Shown: positions 5,721-12,203, numbered from the stretch's first letter. The stretch is 12,203 nucleotides of DNA from an uncultured Erysipelotrichaceae bacterium (GCA_937957895.1 CALFEZ010000137.1:1-12203); one strand, 5' to 3'. The notes: generated from the letters alone by a model not told the origin. Numbers and translations: made by a program.

Positions 5721-7141
5721 CATGTTTGTTCGTTTCCTTCTTCAAGCAGATTCAGTAATTCAAATCGTGAAGTGACATCAAACTTGCCATAGATACCTTT
5801 GATATGGAATTTCACGGTGTTGATGCTGATATGTAGCTGCTCAGCGATCATTTTGTATGTTTTGCCTTGACACAACAATCGGATGATTTCTTGTTCTCTT
5901 GAAGACATCCCTTGGATCATCTCATTGATGGCTGGATTGTTTGAACGTAAAAAACCTTCTTCTTCCTTATCGCTAAAATCCATCGCCAAGTATCCCTTTT
6001 GGCTAAGCACTTGACTTATCAGAGGATACAACATGATCACCACAAAGACACTGGTTAGTGCAAATGACACAACAAACAGAATACTGTCATCCGATCGGAG
6101 CAATGCCAACCCGACAAAACTTCCGACAAATACTCCCATGACATTGGCAAACAAACCCATTCCGAAAATTTTCCCGGGAAATATCGTGTACTCTATCATC
6201 TCCCCCAGAGTTCCCCACCAAAAAAGATCGAGTGCTCCCAAAGGCAACATCAAGAGGGTCATGACCAAAAGAAAACCAATCATTGTTTGAGGCAGTATCA
6301 AATAACCTATCAACGACATCCCAATGAGTGCTACCGAAATATTAACTAGATTACCACGATGGAACTTTCGAAACAGCCAAACGAACACAACAACTCCTAA
6401 CACATAAGGCCATAGCCAATACATCCCAACAAAAGTCCCCAGATGATGATAACTGGGGAAAACAAACTGCATAAGCAGTCCTCCATTGATGGTAATGAAA
6501 AAAATGAGCATCGATAAAACAAGCATGTCTTTGCGGGTGTGATTATGGAGCTTATTCGCAAAGGAAGATAAAGAACGGTCTTTGATTGGCAGAGAAGATA
6601 AATAAAATGCTCCTAACAATGAGATCATGATCATGGACAATGCGAAATAGTACGCTGCCAAATCTCCGTGGATCAACAAGATCCAATCTTTGATCATCAA
6701 CAGAATATGAGTCATCACCAAAACACCTGCAACCATCATGAAGCGTTGTTTTTTGGTGGAAACAAACTTGATGAAATATGCACTGCTTACGATAGTCCCA
6801 CTTATGATAAACCCAGAAAGGATGTATCCTATCATCCTAAAGATTCCAATATCAAAAAGATTCATCCACCCAAACAACACGACGACCCCTATGCTACCCA
6901 ACAATATACGTTTGGCAATGATGGCTGATGTCATGGTGAAGATCCAAAACAAAAAACCAATACCGTGAGTAAAGATCATGATCAATGTCAAATCAAAAAC
7001 ATCGACATCGACACCAAATAGTTGAACAAACAGGATCGGCTCAAAGAGAAATCCCAAAAGCCATACCGAAAAAGCTGAAAAAACGACGATGGTCGCCAGT
7101 ATGTCTTTTGTTGCTTTGTTTATAAAAGTATCGTTTTTCAT
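5720..7141 (-). CDS. Twelve-helix membrane protein with C-terminal LuxR-type HTH (membrane-bound regulator)
   Basis: A 473-residue protein. Residues about 15-375 hold roughly twelve hydrophobic helices (for example 15-38, 50-70, 103-124, 135-156, 206-226, 238-257, 325-347, 355-375) arranged like a transporter of the MFS size. After a charged linker (388-405) comes a GerE/LuxR DNA-binding domain at about 413-468, with the typical SSREQEIIRLLCQGKTYKMI start and the recognition-helix stretch SINTVKFHIKGIYGK. There is no receiver, kinase or ATPase domain, so it would be a one-component regulator acting from the membrane. Similar architecture is known from membrane LuxR regulators of Eggerthella-type Coriobacteria. 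The start is uncertain: neither ATG at 7171 nor 7141 has a ribosome binding site; I take 7141 because a TATAAT lies within the longer version. The neighbours do not reveal the signal or target genes. Confidence 0.85.
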   Translation of the reverse strand: MKNDTFINKATKDILATIVVFSAFSVWLLGFLFEPILFVQLFGVDVDVFDLTLIMIFTHGIGFLFWIFTMTSAIIAKRILLGSIGVVVLFGWMNLFDIGIFRMIGYILSGFIISGTIVSSAYFIKFVSTKKQRFMMVAGVLVMTHILLMIKDWILLIHGDLAAYYFALSMIMISLLGAFYLSSLPIKDRSLSSFANKLHNHTRKDMLVLSMLIFFITINGGLLMQFVFPSYHHLGTFVGMYWLWPYVLGVVVFVWLFRKFHRGNLVNISVALIGMSLIGYLILPQTMIGFLLVMTLLMLPLGALDLFWWGTLGEMIEYTIFPGKIFGMGLFANVMGVFVGSFVGLALLRSDDSILFVVSFALTSVFVVIMLYPLISQVLSQKGYLAMDFSDKEEEGFLRSNNPAINEMIQGMSSREQEIIRLLCQGKTYKMIAEQLHISINTVKFHIKGIYGKFDVTSRFELLNLLEEGNEQT

Positions 7142-7158
7142 GTTCGTTGACACTGCAT

Positions 7159-7164
7159 TATTAT
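7159..7164 (-). promoter_or_regulatory. Possible -10 box of the membrane LuxR-type gene
   Basis: A perfect TATAAT on the minus strand lies 17 bases before the ATG at 7141, within the codons that a start at 7171 would use. The -35 region 17 bases upstream reads GTGAAA, a weak match. If used, the leader would be about 10 bases with no ribosome binding site. Confidence 0.4.
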
Positions 7165-7249
7165 ATATCATTTCAAGTTTTTTTCACGTCTTATTGACCG
7201 ATTATTATCTTAAAACAACCAATAAACACACAAAGTGGTCTTTGGTGAT

Positions 7250-7278
7250 AAAAATAGAAACTTGCGTTCAAGTTTCTA
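7250..7278 (-). terminator. Intrinsic terminator of the nucleotidyltransferase gene
   Basis: A perfect 10-bp stem on the minus strand (TAGAAACTTG with CAAGTTTCTA, loop AACG) is followed by TTTTT. The stem begins with the TAG stop codon of the gene itself. It isolates this gene from the LuxR-type gene downstream. Confidence 0.92.
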
Positions 7279-8187
7279 TCTCTTCCATAAATCAAACGGA
7301 TATTTTCCCTGTTTTTTCATTTTCTTCAATGCTTCAACGATCTGAGGCCTGTCTTCTTTGTAAGTGATTCCATACCATTGGTCATTACTAGGGATGACTT
7401 TGACGTTGATCTTTTCGTTATGCAAGGCTTCTCCAATAGCTGTTGGTATCACATGTTCCGCTTTGAGTGGATCTTGTGCTACCTGGGTCATCAAGAAATC
7501 ACTGAAAATATCTCGGAATACTTCGAAGACCGATGGATGAAGACCCCAAAAATTCATCGAAACCAACGCTTCAGGATCGACACTCACCCAGTGCCCCTGT
7601 TCATTTTCATAATAGAAACCATCTTCCATCTTTGATATCTTCTGTATCTCAACGATCCGCTTCAGATGATCTTCTTCACTGTGACACACTGCTCGGGTCA
7701 CAGCCCCATGATCGGTGGTTGTGTTCTTTAGTCGGTATCCAATCATCGAAAATGTCGTTTCATCTACATCTTTTTTCAAGAAGGATGCCATGGAAACAAA
7801 GGCTTCCTTACCGTAGTAATCATCCGCATTGATGATGGCAAATGGTTCACTTACGATGTTTCGCACAGACAGTGTGGCATGGGTGGTACCCCAAGGCTTG
7901 ATCCGCTCCTGAGGTATGGAAATCATCACGGGAATATCATCCATGGTCTGATATGCATAATCCACTTTGACAAACGGTCTGATTTTGCTGACAAGTGTCC
8001 GTTCAAATGCTTCTTCATGTTCTGGTTTGATGATCAATACGATCCGATCAAATCCCGCTTTGATGGCATCATAAATTGAAAAATCAATGATACTCTCCTG
8101 GTTGCTTCCAACAGGTTCGATTTGTTTCAATCCACCATATCGACTGCCCAACCCTGCAGCCAATATGACCAAGGTCAATGTGTTCAT
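7276..8187 (-). CDS. Sugar-phosphate nucleotidyltransferase-like protein
   Basis: A 303-residue protein of the NTP-transferase (GT-A-like) fold. The nucleotide-binding signature LAAGLGSRYGGLKQ is at 9-22; a second motif KPWGTTHA is at 97-104 and the metal-binding strand IINADDYYG at 118-126. These belong to enzymes that join a nucleoside triphosphate to a sugar phosphate, releasing pyrophosphate. The substrate cannot be told from the sequence: it is not a close match to the textbook GalU, GlmU or RmlA motifs, and no sugar-modifying neighbours are present. The ATG at 8187 is preceded by GTGGGG as ribosome binding site. The gene lies 69 bases behind the tRNA terminator and ends in its own strong terminator, so it is probably transcribed alone. 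The promoter is unclear; a TATGAT-like element lies in the gap but lacks a -35 box. Confidence 0.88.
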   Translation of the reverse strand: MNTLTLVILAAGLGSRYGGLKQIEPVGSNQESIIDFSIYDAIKAGFDRIVLIIKPEHEEAFERTLVSKIRPFVKVDYAYQTMDDIPVMISIPQERIKPWGTTHATLSVRNIVSEPFAIINADDYYGKEAFVSMASFLKKDVDETTFSMIGYRLKNTTTDHGAVTRAVCHSEEDHLKRIVEIQKISKMEDGFYYENEQGHWVSVDPEALVSMNFWGLHPSVFEVFRDIFSDFLMTQVAQDPLKAEHVIPTAIGEALHNEKINVKVIPSNDQWYGITYKEDRPQIVEALKKMKKQGKYPFDLWKR

Positions 8188-8256
8188 AATTACCCCACTT
8201 TTCTTTCGATATCATTTTATCATATACCACACACATCTTTTAGAGCGCTCGTATAA

Positions 8257-8279
8257 TAAAAACGCACGACTTCGTGCGT
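8257..8279 (-). terminator. Terminator of the tRNA-Thr gene
   Basis: On the minus strand ACGCACG pairs with CGTGCGT (7 bp, loop AAGT), followed by TTTTATTA. It begins 12 bases after the CCA end of the tRNA. Confidence 0.88.
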
Positions 8280-8290
8280 AATATTCAACA

Positions 8291-8364
8291 TGGTGCCGCC
8301 ACCCAGAATTGAACTGGGAACTGAGCATTACCATTGCTCCGTTTTACCATTGAACTATGGCGGC
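8291..8364 (-). tRNA. tRNA-Thr, anticodon GGT
   Basis: On the minus strand a 74-base cloverleaf folds fully: acceptor GCCGCCA with TGGCGGC, D-arm beginning GTTC, anticodon stem GAGCA with TGCTC around loop ATGGTAA (anticodon GGT, U33 present), 4-base variable loop, T-arm CCCAG-TTCAATT-CTGGG, discriminator A and an encoded CCA. The anticodon reads ACC (and ACT by wobble) threonine codons. Two small oddities: position 32 is A rather than a pyrimidine, and positions 13 and 22 are a C-A mismatch. It stands alone, with its own promoter and terminator. Confidence 0.96.
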
Positions 8365-8377
8365 TTGCGCAATTTAT

Positions 8378-8406
8378 ATAATAAGCAATAAGAAACGAAT
8401 TTGCAA
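8378..8406 (-). promoter_or_regulatory. Promoter of the tRNA-Thr gene
   Basis: TTGCAA (8406-8401) and TATTAT (8383-8378) are separated by exactly 17 bases on the minus strand, and the tRNA begins 13 bases after the -10 box. It sits in the 46-base gap behind the Maf gene. Confidence 0.7.
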
Positions 8407-8410
8407 CCCT

Positions 8411-9001
8411 TTAAAGTATTTTTTGAAGATGTTCCAATACTTTCATAACCGGGAGTCCTACAACATTATCATAATCACCCTCGTATGATTTGACAAACTT
8501 CGCAGCTGAACCTTGGATGGCGTAGCTGCCTGCTTTGTCATATGGTTCATCGGTATCTGCATATTGCTCGATCTGTTGTTTTGATAATGCAACAAACGTC
8601 ACTTTGGTGATTTCGTGAAAGATATGCGGATAGCCCTGATCGATGATGCAAACCCCCGTGATCACGCTATGTGTTTTGTTGGAAAGTTTCTCAAGCATAT
8701 CGATGACTTCTTGCCGGTTGTTTGGTTTACCCAATATCTCTTCTTCACATACCACAACGGTATCCGCACCGATCACGATGGCATCGGGGTATTGCTGGTA
8801 TACTTGCCGTGCTTTGGTCCAGGCAAGTTTTTCGATCGCTTGCGTAAGTGGTATTCCATTTTCGATGTGTTCATCCACATTGGGAGCAACAATATCAAAA
8901 ACCACATTCTTAGCCTGCAACAGCTCCTGTCTTCGTTTGGAAGCGGATGCCAACACGATAGTTTTTGATCTTTGTTGTGATATTGTCGGCAGAAATAACA
9001 T
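8411..9001 (-). CDS. maf: Maf/YhdE-family nucleotide pyrophosphatase
   Basis: Maf proteins hydrolyse non-canonical or specific nucleoside triphosphates (dTTP/UTP or m7GTP-type substrates, depending on subfamily) to the monophosphate and pyrophosphate; some also affect septum formation. The 196-residue length is typical. Visible motifs: LASASKRRQELL (17-28), substrate-binding loop; GADTVV at 78-83 with the conserved Asp80; GKP at 91-93; and the strong YDKAGSYAIQG block (154-164) followed by the GDYDNVVGLP block near 175-184. The ATG at 9001 has AAAAGGAG with a 4-base spacer. About 12 extra residues (MLFLPTISQQRS) precede the usual family start. A TATATA at 9026-9031 could be its -10 box, without a clear -35. 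No terminator is seen after the stop, so transcripts may continue into the tRNA. Confidence 0.95.
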   Translation of the reverse strand: MLFLPTISQQRSKTIVLASASKRRQELLQAKNVVFDIVAPNVDEHIENGIPLTQAIEKLAWTKARQVYQQYPDAIVIGADTVVVCEEEILGKPNNRQEVIDMLEKLSNKTHSVITGVCIIDQGYPHIFHEITKVTFVALSKQQIEQYADTDEPYDKAGSYAIQGSAAKFVKSYEGDYDNVVGLPVMKVLEHLQKIL

Positions 9002-9241
9002 GATGCTCCTTTTCCCGAGTGTCTCTATATATCGAAATGATCAGGTTCAGAATTACTTGAATCTCGATGTATAGATTTGAGTTTTTACACGATGGATCTT
9101 AGTTGCTTTCAATGATACCACGTGCACTACCCCAAAACAACGTTTTGGAAATTCTATCGAACATGTGATCAACTTGATCGCTTATTACTTCAAAACCACA
9201 TAAACCCTTTATCAAAATGATCTGACACTTCACTTGTTCAT
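9002..9241. other. Intergenic region of 240 bp between the lipoprotein and Maf genes
   Basis: No gene is apparent. It holds a 7-bp inverted repeat (CCAAAAC at 9132-9138, GTTTTGG at 9142-9148) without a U run, a GATCAA/TTGATC palindrome at about 9167-9179, and a likely Maf -10 box near 9026. I found no convincing terminator for the lipoprotein gene. Confidence 0.4.
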
Positions 9242-10456
9242 CTACCGACCAAGCAAATCATCTATTGAGCGTAGTTCATCCACGATTTCCCATAAAGTTG
9301 GTTCGTTTGGATTGACTTTCAACAAGTTCATTTCTTGAGTTCCAATACGTTTCCCACCTTTAAAATCAACAAAGCCCCCAAATGGATTTTGAATTGGATC
9401 ACTTTCCATAGCTTCAATATATCCATCCCACGTGATGATCTCTTGTCCTTTTAAACGACGGAGGCCTTCTATAAAGAAATGCGCAGCTATCCACCCTGTC
9501 AAAGCATATGCGTTATCTGCATATTCTGGCAATGCAACTGCATATTCTGTCAAACTATGCATACGATCTCCCTCAAATGAGATCCACCCATTACCATATA
9601 CATTAAACTTCCCTTTGGTGTCATTCATAAATGATTGAACGATAAGAGGAGATACATTGACATATGATGTGATCAAATCCACATTAACGGATTGTTTTAC
9701 CATTTCACTTATGATTGTCGAGATCGTATTCTGGATGGCTGCACCGATGATAAAATCGACGTTGGCATCTTTCATAATGCTGATAGCAGTTGAAACATCA
9801 GTTGCTTCAGAAATGACTTGTGCATCCACTAACTGAACACCCAACTCATCTGCCATACTTTTAGCTCCACTGAAAAGGTCTTTCCCTACATCATCATCAG
9901 AGTGGATGATACCGATTTTCTGAGCTTTGAAATACCCCACTGCCCGTGCAATCATAAGTTGACCTTCTGTGATAAATATCGGTTGCACAGGCATGATTCC
10001 TTTATCACGTCCAGTTGCGTTGCTGTTATAAAGCTGTCCTATGCCCGCAGCAAAATACACCGATGGTATCCCGTAATTTTTCAGATCTTCCAATGTGGTA
10101 CTTATCACTGATCTACCAAAGTGGCCAACAATAGCAAATACTTTTTCTGTTTCCACCATATGTTCGATGCATGCTTTGCCCTTGTTCGGATCGTGTTCAT
10201 CATCTTGGTGCAAAAATGTGATGATACGACCATCAATACCACCATCAGCATTGACTTTATCCAAATATGCTTGAATCCCCGCTATAAAAGGTATTCCTGA
10301 AATCGCGAACTCTCCTGATGTAGTAGCACAATTAGCAATGAGCACTTCTGTATCCGTGATACCTTGAGCTGATTTGTTTATTTGATTTTGATTACAAGCT
10401 GTAAGAGATATCACCAACGATAATATTGCTATGTATAGCCCTGTTTTTTTTAACAT
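9242..10456 (-). CDS. LivJ-type substrate-binding lipoprotein, orphan
   Basis: A 404-residue extracellular binding protein of the Peripla_BP_6 (Leu/Ile/Val-binding) type. A lipoprotein signal peptide is clear: positive MLKKTG, hydrophobic core, and lipobox LTAC with the lipidated Cys at 21. The mature part has the family pattern: a strand near VLIANC (38-43), a GIPFIAGIQAYLDKVNADGG segment (54-73), a QDDEHDP loop (84-90) and a VGHFGRS region around 110-116 that usually contacts the ligand. I start at the ATG at 10456, preceded by GGGAGG with a 7-base spacer; a longer reading from 10492 has no site. Such proteins normally feed an ABC transporter (LivHMGF), but none is encoded beside it, and the ligand is unknown. 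It has its own sigma-A-like promoter. Its GATC density looks lower than in the cdaA operon. Confidence 0.9.
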   Translation of the reverse strand: MLKKTGLYIAILSLVISLTACNQNQINKSAQGITDTEVLIANCATTSGEFAISGIPFIAGIQAYLDKVNADGGIDGRIITFLHQDDEHDPNKGKACIEHMVETEKVFAIVGHFGRSVISTTLEDLKNYGIPSVYFAAGIGQLYNSNATGRDKGIMPVQPIFITEGQLMIARAVGYFKAQKIGIIHSDDDVGKDLFSGAKSMADELGVQLVDAQVISEATDVSTAISIMKDANVDFIIGAAIQNTISTIISEMVKQSVNVDLITSYVNVSPLIVQSFMNDTKGKFNVYGNGWISFEGDRMHSLTEYAVALPEYADNAYALTGWIAAHFFIEGLRRLKGQEIITWDGYIEAMESDPIQNPFGGFVDFKGGKRIGTQEMNLLKVNPNEPTLWEIVDELRSIDDLLGR

Positions 10457-10463
10457 AAGAAAT

Positions 10464-10469
10464 CCTCCC
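10464..10469 (-). promoter_or_regulatory. Ribosome binding site of the lipoprotein gene
   Basis: GGGAGG on the minus strand, 7 bases before the ATG at 10456; it fixes the start directly at the signal peptide. Confidence 0.85.
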
Positions 10470-10519
10470 ATGATTCTGTCTACTAAAGGCATATTTTCTC
10501 ACTTAGACACATCAGAGAG

Positions 10520-10549
10520 ATCATACCTTGCATCCCATCATATAATCAA
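10520..10549 (-). promoter_or_regulatory. Promoter of the lipoprotein gene
   Basis: TTGATT (10549-10544) and TATGAT (10525-10520) on the minus strand, 18-base spacer. The start point would be near 10513, giving a leader of about 57 bases. Confidence 0.6.
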
Positions 10550-10672
10550 CTTGGATTGATCTTTAACGTCAAAATTCATTATGGTATGAACAGTTTATTG
10601 ATTTTCTCATACGCAATGGTTGCAATGAAGCTATCGAAATGCAGTTGGTGTTATCTCTGTGTTTCTGTTTTC

Positions 10673-10703
10673 ATTATACATGGATTATACATCGATAATG
10701 CAT
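10673..10703. repeat. Three direct repeats with 11-bp period, possible regulator site
   Basis: ATTATACAT occurs exactly at 10673-10681 and 10684-10692, and a 7-of-9 match, ATAATGCAT, at 10695-10703. The 11-bp period places all copies on the same face of the helix, as is usual for OmpR/PhoB-family binding boxes. The array is about 103 bases upstream of the ackA -35 box and 124 bases upstream of the lipoprotein -35 box. Confidence 0.5.
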
Positions 10704-10750
10704 AACGAACAAACATGCATTGAAGGAAGCTAAAGTTGAGAATAACACCA

Positions 10751-10767
10751 TTTCGAAAGGTTCGAAA
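10751..10767. promoter_or_regulatory. Inverted repeat, possible operator upstream of ackA
   Basis: TTTCGAA and TTCGAAA form perfect 7-bp arms around AGG, ending 38 bases before the ackA -35 box. There is no T-tract in a position to make it a terminator. It may bind a dimeric repressor or activator; the protein is unknown. Confidence 0.35.
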
Positions 10768-10805
10768 AGTGCTCAGCATTCTTCGATCTTATTTCTAGAT
10801 TATGG

Positions 10806-10834
10806 TTGACGCATCATGCTTTGCTCGTTAAACT
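10806..10834 (+). promoter_or_regulatory. Promoter of ackA
   Basis: TTGACG (10806-10811) and TAAACT (10829-10834) with a 17-base spacer. The start point would be near 10841, giving a leader of about 43 bases that contains the GGAGA ribosome binding site. Confidence 0.65.
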
Positions 10835-10883
10835 AAAGTTGTAAAGCGGTATATACACATATCATCAAGATGGAGAAACAATC

Positions 10884-12077
10884 ATGACACTCATTCTATC
10901 ATTGAACTCAGGCAGTTCGTCCTGCAAGGCGCAACTTTTTGACATGCCTTCTGAGACCGTATTGTGCAATGGCCTTTTTGAGAGGATCGGGTTGAGCGAT
11001 GGCATCGTCAATCTGAAATTCAACGGACAGGAAATAAAAAGGAATCAAGACTTCAAAAACCATCATCAAGCCATCGAAGTTTTCTTTGAGATGTTGTTGC
11101 AGGAGAAAATCATCGATAATGTCGATCAGATCATGGCTGTCGGTCATAGAATCGTACATGGCGGAGAAAAGTATGCTTCATCCGTCATCATCGACGATAC
11201 CGTGGCAAAGGATATCGAGGATTACATCCAGTTGGCTCCTCTGCACAATCCCGCTAACCTGCTTGGTTATCAGGTCATCAAGGAACTGTTGCCTGAGGTG
11301 ATGCAAGTAGCGGTGTTTGACACGGCATTTCATCAAACGATCAAACCTGAGACATACATGTATCCGATTCCCTATGACTTTTATCAGAAACACAAGATAC
11401 GAAAATATGGGTTCCACGGGACATCGCATCAATATGTGAGCCAACAAGCTATCAAAAACCTACCCAGCAAGGACACTCATAGGATCATAAGCTGTCACCT
11501 AGGCAACGGAGCATCGATATCTGCCGTGTTGGATGGCAAATGCATCAACACTTCTATGGGATTCACTCCCTTAGCTGGAATCATGATGGGTACCCGAAGC
11601 GGAGACATCGATCCTGCCATCATTCCATTCATCCAAAAAGCTGAGGGGCTCAATCCGGATGAGGCCATCAATATTTTCAACCGCAAATCCGGATTGGTCG
11701 GGATTTCCATGCTCTCTTCCGACATGAGAGACATCAAAGCCGCATACGATCAAGGAGAACCTCATGCCGTGTTGGCAATGAACATGTATGTCCAACGGAT
11801 CGGCAGCACCATCGGTTCCTACATCGCACAGCTTGGAGGATGCGATTTGATCATCTTCACTGCCGGTGTCGGTGAGAATGCATTCTATATACGACAAATG
11901 GTTCTCGACTATCTCAAACCTGCATTCAATATCAAAGTCGATGTCGATAAAAACCGACAAAGAGGATCCTTTTTTGAAATCACGGCCGATGACTCAAGCA
12001 TCAAGTCATATGTGATCGGCACCAACGAAGAACTGATGATCGCCAAAGATACGTACTCTTTCTTAAACGATCACTGA
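10884..12077 (+). CDS. ackA: Acetate kinase
   Basis: AckA converts acetyl phosphate and ADP to acetate and ATP, the last step of acetate fermentation, in the cytosol; it also sets the level of acetyl phosphate. The 397-residue length is standard. All catalytic residues known from the Methanosarcina enzyme have counterparts: Asn8 in LSLNSGSSS, Arg89 in GHRIVHGG, Asp146 in VFDTAFH, His178 in YGFHGTSH, Arg238 in MGTRSGDIDP and Glu382 in TNEE. The adenosine-binding GNGAS (208-212) and TAGVGEN (326-332) motifs are intact. The ATG at 10884 has GGAGA with a 7-base spacer. A phosphotransacetylase gene (pta) is not adjacent in the window. A terminator hairpin follows, then a probable peptidase gene with its own ribosome binding site. 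Confidence 0.99.
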   Translation: MTLILSLNSGSSSCKAQLFDMPSETVLCNGLFERIGLSDGIVNLKFNGQEIKRNQDFKNHHQAIEVFFEMLLQEKIIDNVDQIMAVGHRIVHGGEKYASSVIIDDTVAKDIEDYIQLAPLHNPANLLGYQVIKELLPEVMQVAVFDTAFHQTIKPETYMYPIPYDFYQKHKIRKYGFHGTSHQYVSQQAIKNLPSKDTHRIISCHLGNGASISAVLDGKCINTSMGFTPLAGIMMGTRSGDIDPAIIPFIQKAEGLNPDEAINIFNRKSGLVGISMLSSDMRDIKAAYDQGEPHAVLAMNMYVQRIGSTIGSYIAQLGGCDLIIFTAGVGENAFYIRQMVLDYLKPAFNIKVDVDKNRQRGSFFEITADDSSIKSYVIGTNEELMIAKDTYSFLNDH

Positions 12078-12083
12078 CCAAGC

Positions 12084-12106
12084 AAAAGGATCTCAGGATC
12101 CTTTTT
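12084..12106 (+). terminator. Terminator after ackA
   Basis: AAAAGGATC pairs with GATCCTTTT (9 bp, loop TCAG), ending in TTTTT. The stem uses four of the five T residues, so termination may be partial and some transcripts may continue into the next gene, whose ribosome binding site follows 4 bases later. Confidence 0.75.
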
Positions 12107-12120
12107 ATAAGGAGCACTTC

Positions 12121-12203
12121 ATGAAATTTCTTATAACGGGGTTTGAAGCTTTTGCTGCAAACTCGATCAACATCACTCAGAGCATCGTTGAGCATTTGCC
12201 AAC
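12121..12203 (+). CDS. Probable pyroglutamyl-peptidase I, N-terminal part (cut by window end)
   Basis: An ATG at 12121, preceded by AAGGAG with an 8-base spacer, opens a frame running to the window end. The first residues, MKFLITGFEAFAANSIN, then a helix ending in IVEHLP, follow the start of pyroglutamyl-peptidase I (Pcp; usually a K-L-V-T-GFEPFGG-x-x-N pattern, then a helix ending LP). Pcp removes N-terminal pyroglutamate from peptides in the cytosol. The usual PFGG is AFAA here, so the loop is divergent. The catalytic Glu, Cys and His lie beyond the window, so activity cannot be judged. It follows ackA by 43 bases in the same direction. Confidence 0.7.
   Translation, partial: MKFLITGFEAFAANSINITQSIVEHLP

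Larger units (their letters stand above)
10457..10883. other. Divergent regulatory region of 427 bp
   Basis: No coding region of any convincing length is present. The left part carries the promoter and ribosome binding site of the lipoprotein gene, the right part the acetate kinase promoter. Between them are phased direct repeats (10673-10703), an AATGCAT/ATGCATT inverted repeat with an 11-base spacer (10697-10721) and a TTTCGAA/TTCGAAA inverted repeat (10751-10767). This is long and repeat-rich compared with the other gaps in the window. Confidence 0.6.

Noticed and set aside
8643..9074. A 143-codon open frame on the plus strand opposite the Maf gene
   Set aside because: The Maf frame has every family motif; the opposite frame is a by-product of its codon use.
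9053..9085. Stem with G-U pairs followed by TTTTT on the plus strand
   Set aside because: It looks like a terminator but no rightward gene precedes it; the pairing needs two wobble pairs.
9132..9148. CCAAAAC/GTTTTGG hairpin as terminator of the lipoprotein gene
   Set aside because: No U run follows on the minus strand; kept only as an inverted repeat in the gap description.
1..12203. Mycoplasma-type code with UGA as tryptophan
   Set aside because: cdaA, ackA and the membrane LuxR-type gene end in TGA at positions expected for their family lengths or operon overlap.
1..12203. Mobile elements or CRISPR array
   Set aside because: No transposase or integrase frame, no long terminal repeats and no regularly spaced identical repeats apart from the short 11-bp phased motif.

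Overview
The window looks like chromosomal core DNA of a low-to-mid GC Gram-positive-type bacterium (Bacillota, or a relative near Erysipelotrichia/Mollicutes). The evidence is a cdaA-cdaR-glmM operon, AGGAGG-type ribosome binding sites, a lipoprotein signal peptide, intrinsic hairpin-U terminators and no outer-membrane genes. Several genes end in TGA, so UGA is a stop and the code is the standard one, not the mycoplasma code. The exact genus cannot be read from the sequence. I see no insertion sequence, phage gene, CRISPR array or rRNA.

Layout. (1) Positions 1-98, minus: N-terminus of a response regulator cut by the window edge, with its own promoter just behind the glmM terminator. (2) 138-4074, minus: the tightly packed operon cdaA (membrane diadenylate cyclase), cdaR (YbbR-repeat regulator) and glmM (phosphoglucosamine mutase), which couples c-di-AMP signalling to cell-wall precursor supply. 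(3) 4277-5440, plus: a TraB/PrgY-family membrane protein, divergent from cdaA; both promoters look like extended -10 types. (4) 5441-5719: a convergent intergenic region rich in hairpins. (5) 5720-7141, minus: a 12-helix membrane protein ending in a LuxR-type DNA-binding domain. (6) 7276-8187, minus: a sugar-phosphate nucleotidyltransferase-like protein. (7) 8291-8364, minus: tRNA-Thr(GGT) with its own promoter and terminator. (8) 8411-9001, minus: a Maf-family nucleotide pyrophosphatase. (9) 9242-10456, minus: an orphan LivJ-type substrate-binding lipoprotein. (10) 10457-10883: a 427-bp divergent regulatory region with three 11-bp-phased direct repeats. (11) 10884-12077, plus: acetate kinase. 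(12) From 12121, plus: the start of a probable pyroglutamyl-peptidase I, cut by the window end.

How the genes work together: only cdaA-cdaR-glmM is a clear functional unit. CdaA makes c-di-AMP, CdaR (extracytoplasmic YbbR repeats) and GlmM are known modulators of CdaA, and GlmM makes glucosamine-1-phosphate for peptidoglycan. Most other genes are single transcription units bounded by their own promoters or terminators. I see no unmistakable new multi-gene system. The points most worth a second look are the extra cytoplasmic extensions on both CdaA and CdaR, the membrane-embedded LuxR regulator, the overlapping convergent 3' ends with stacked hairpins, the phased repeats upstream of ackA and the lipoprotein gene, and the excess of GATC.
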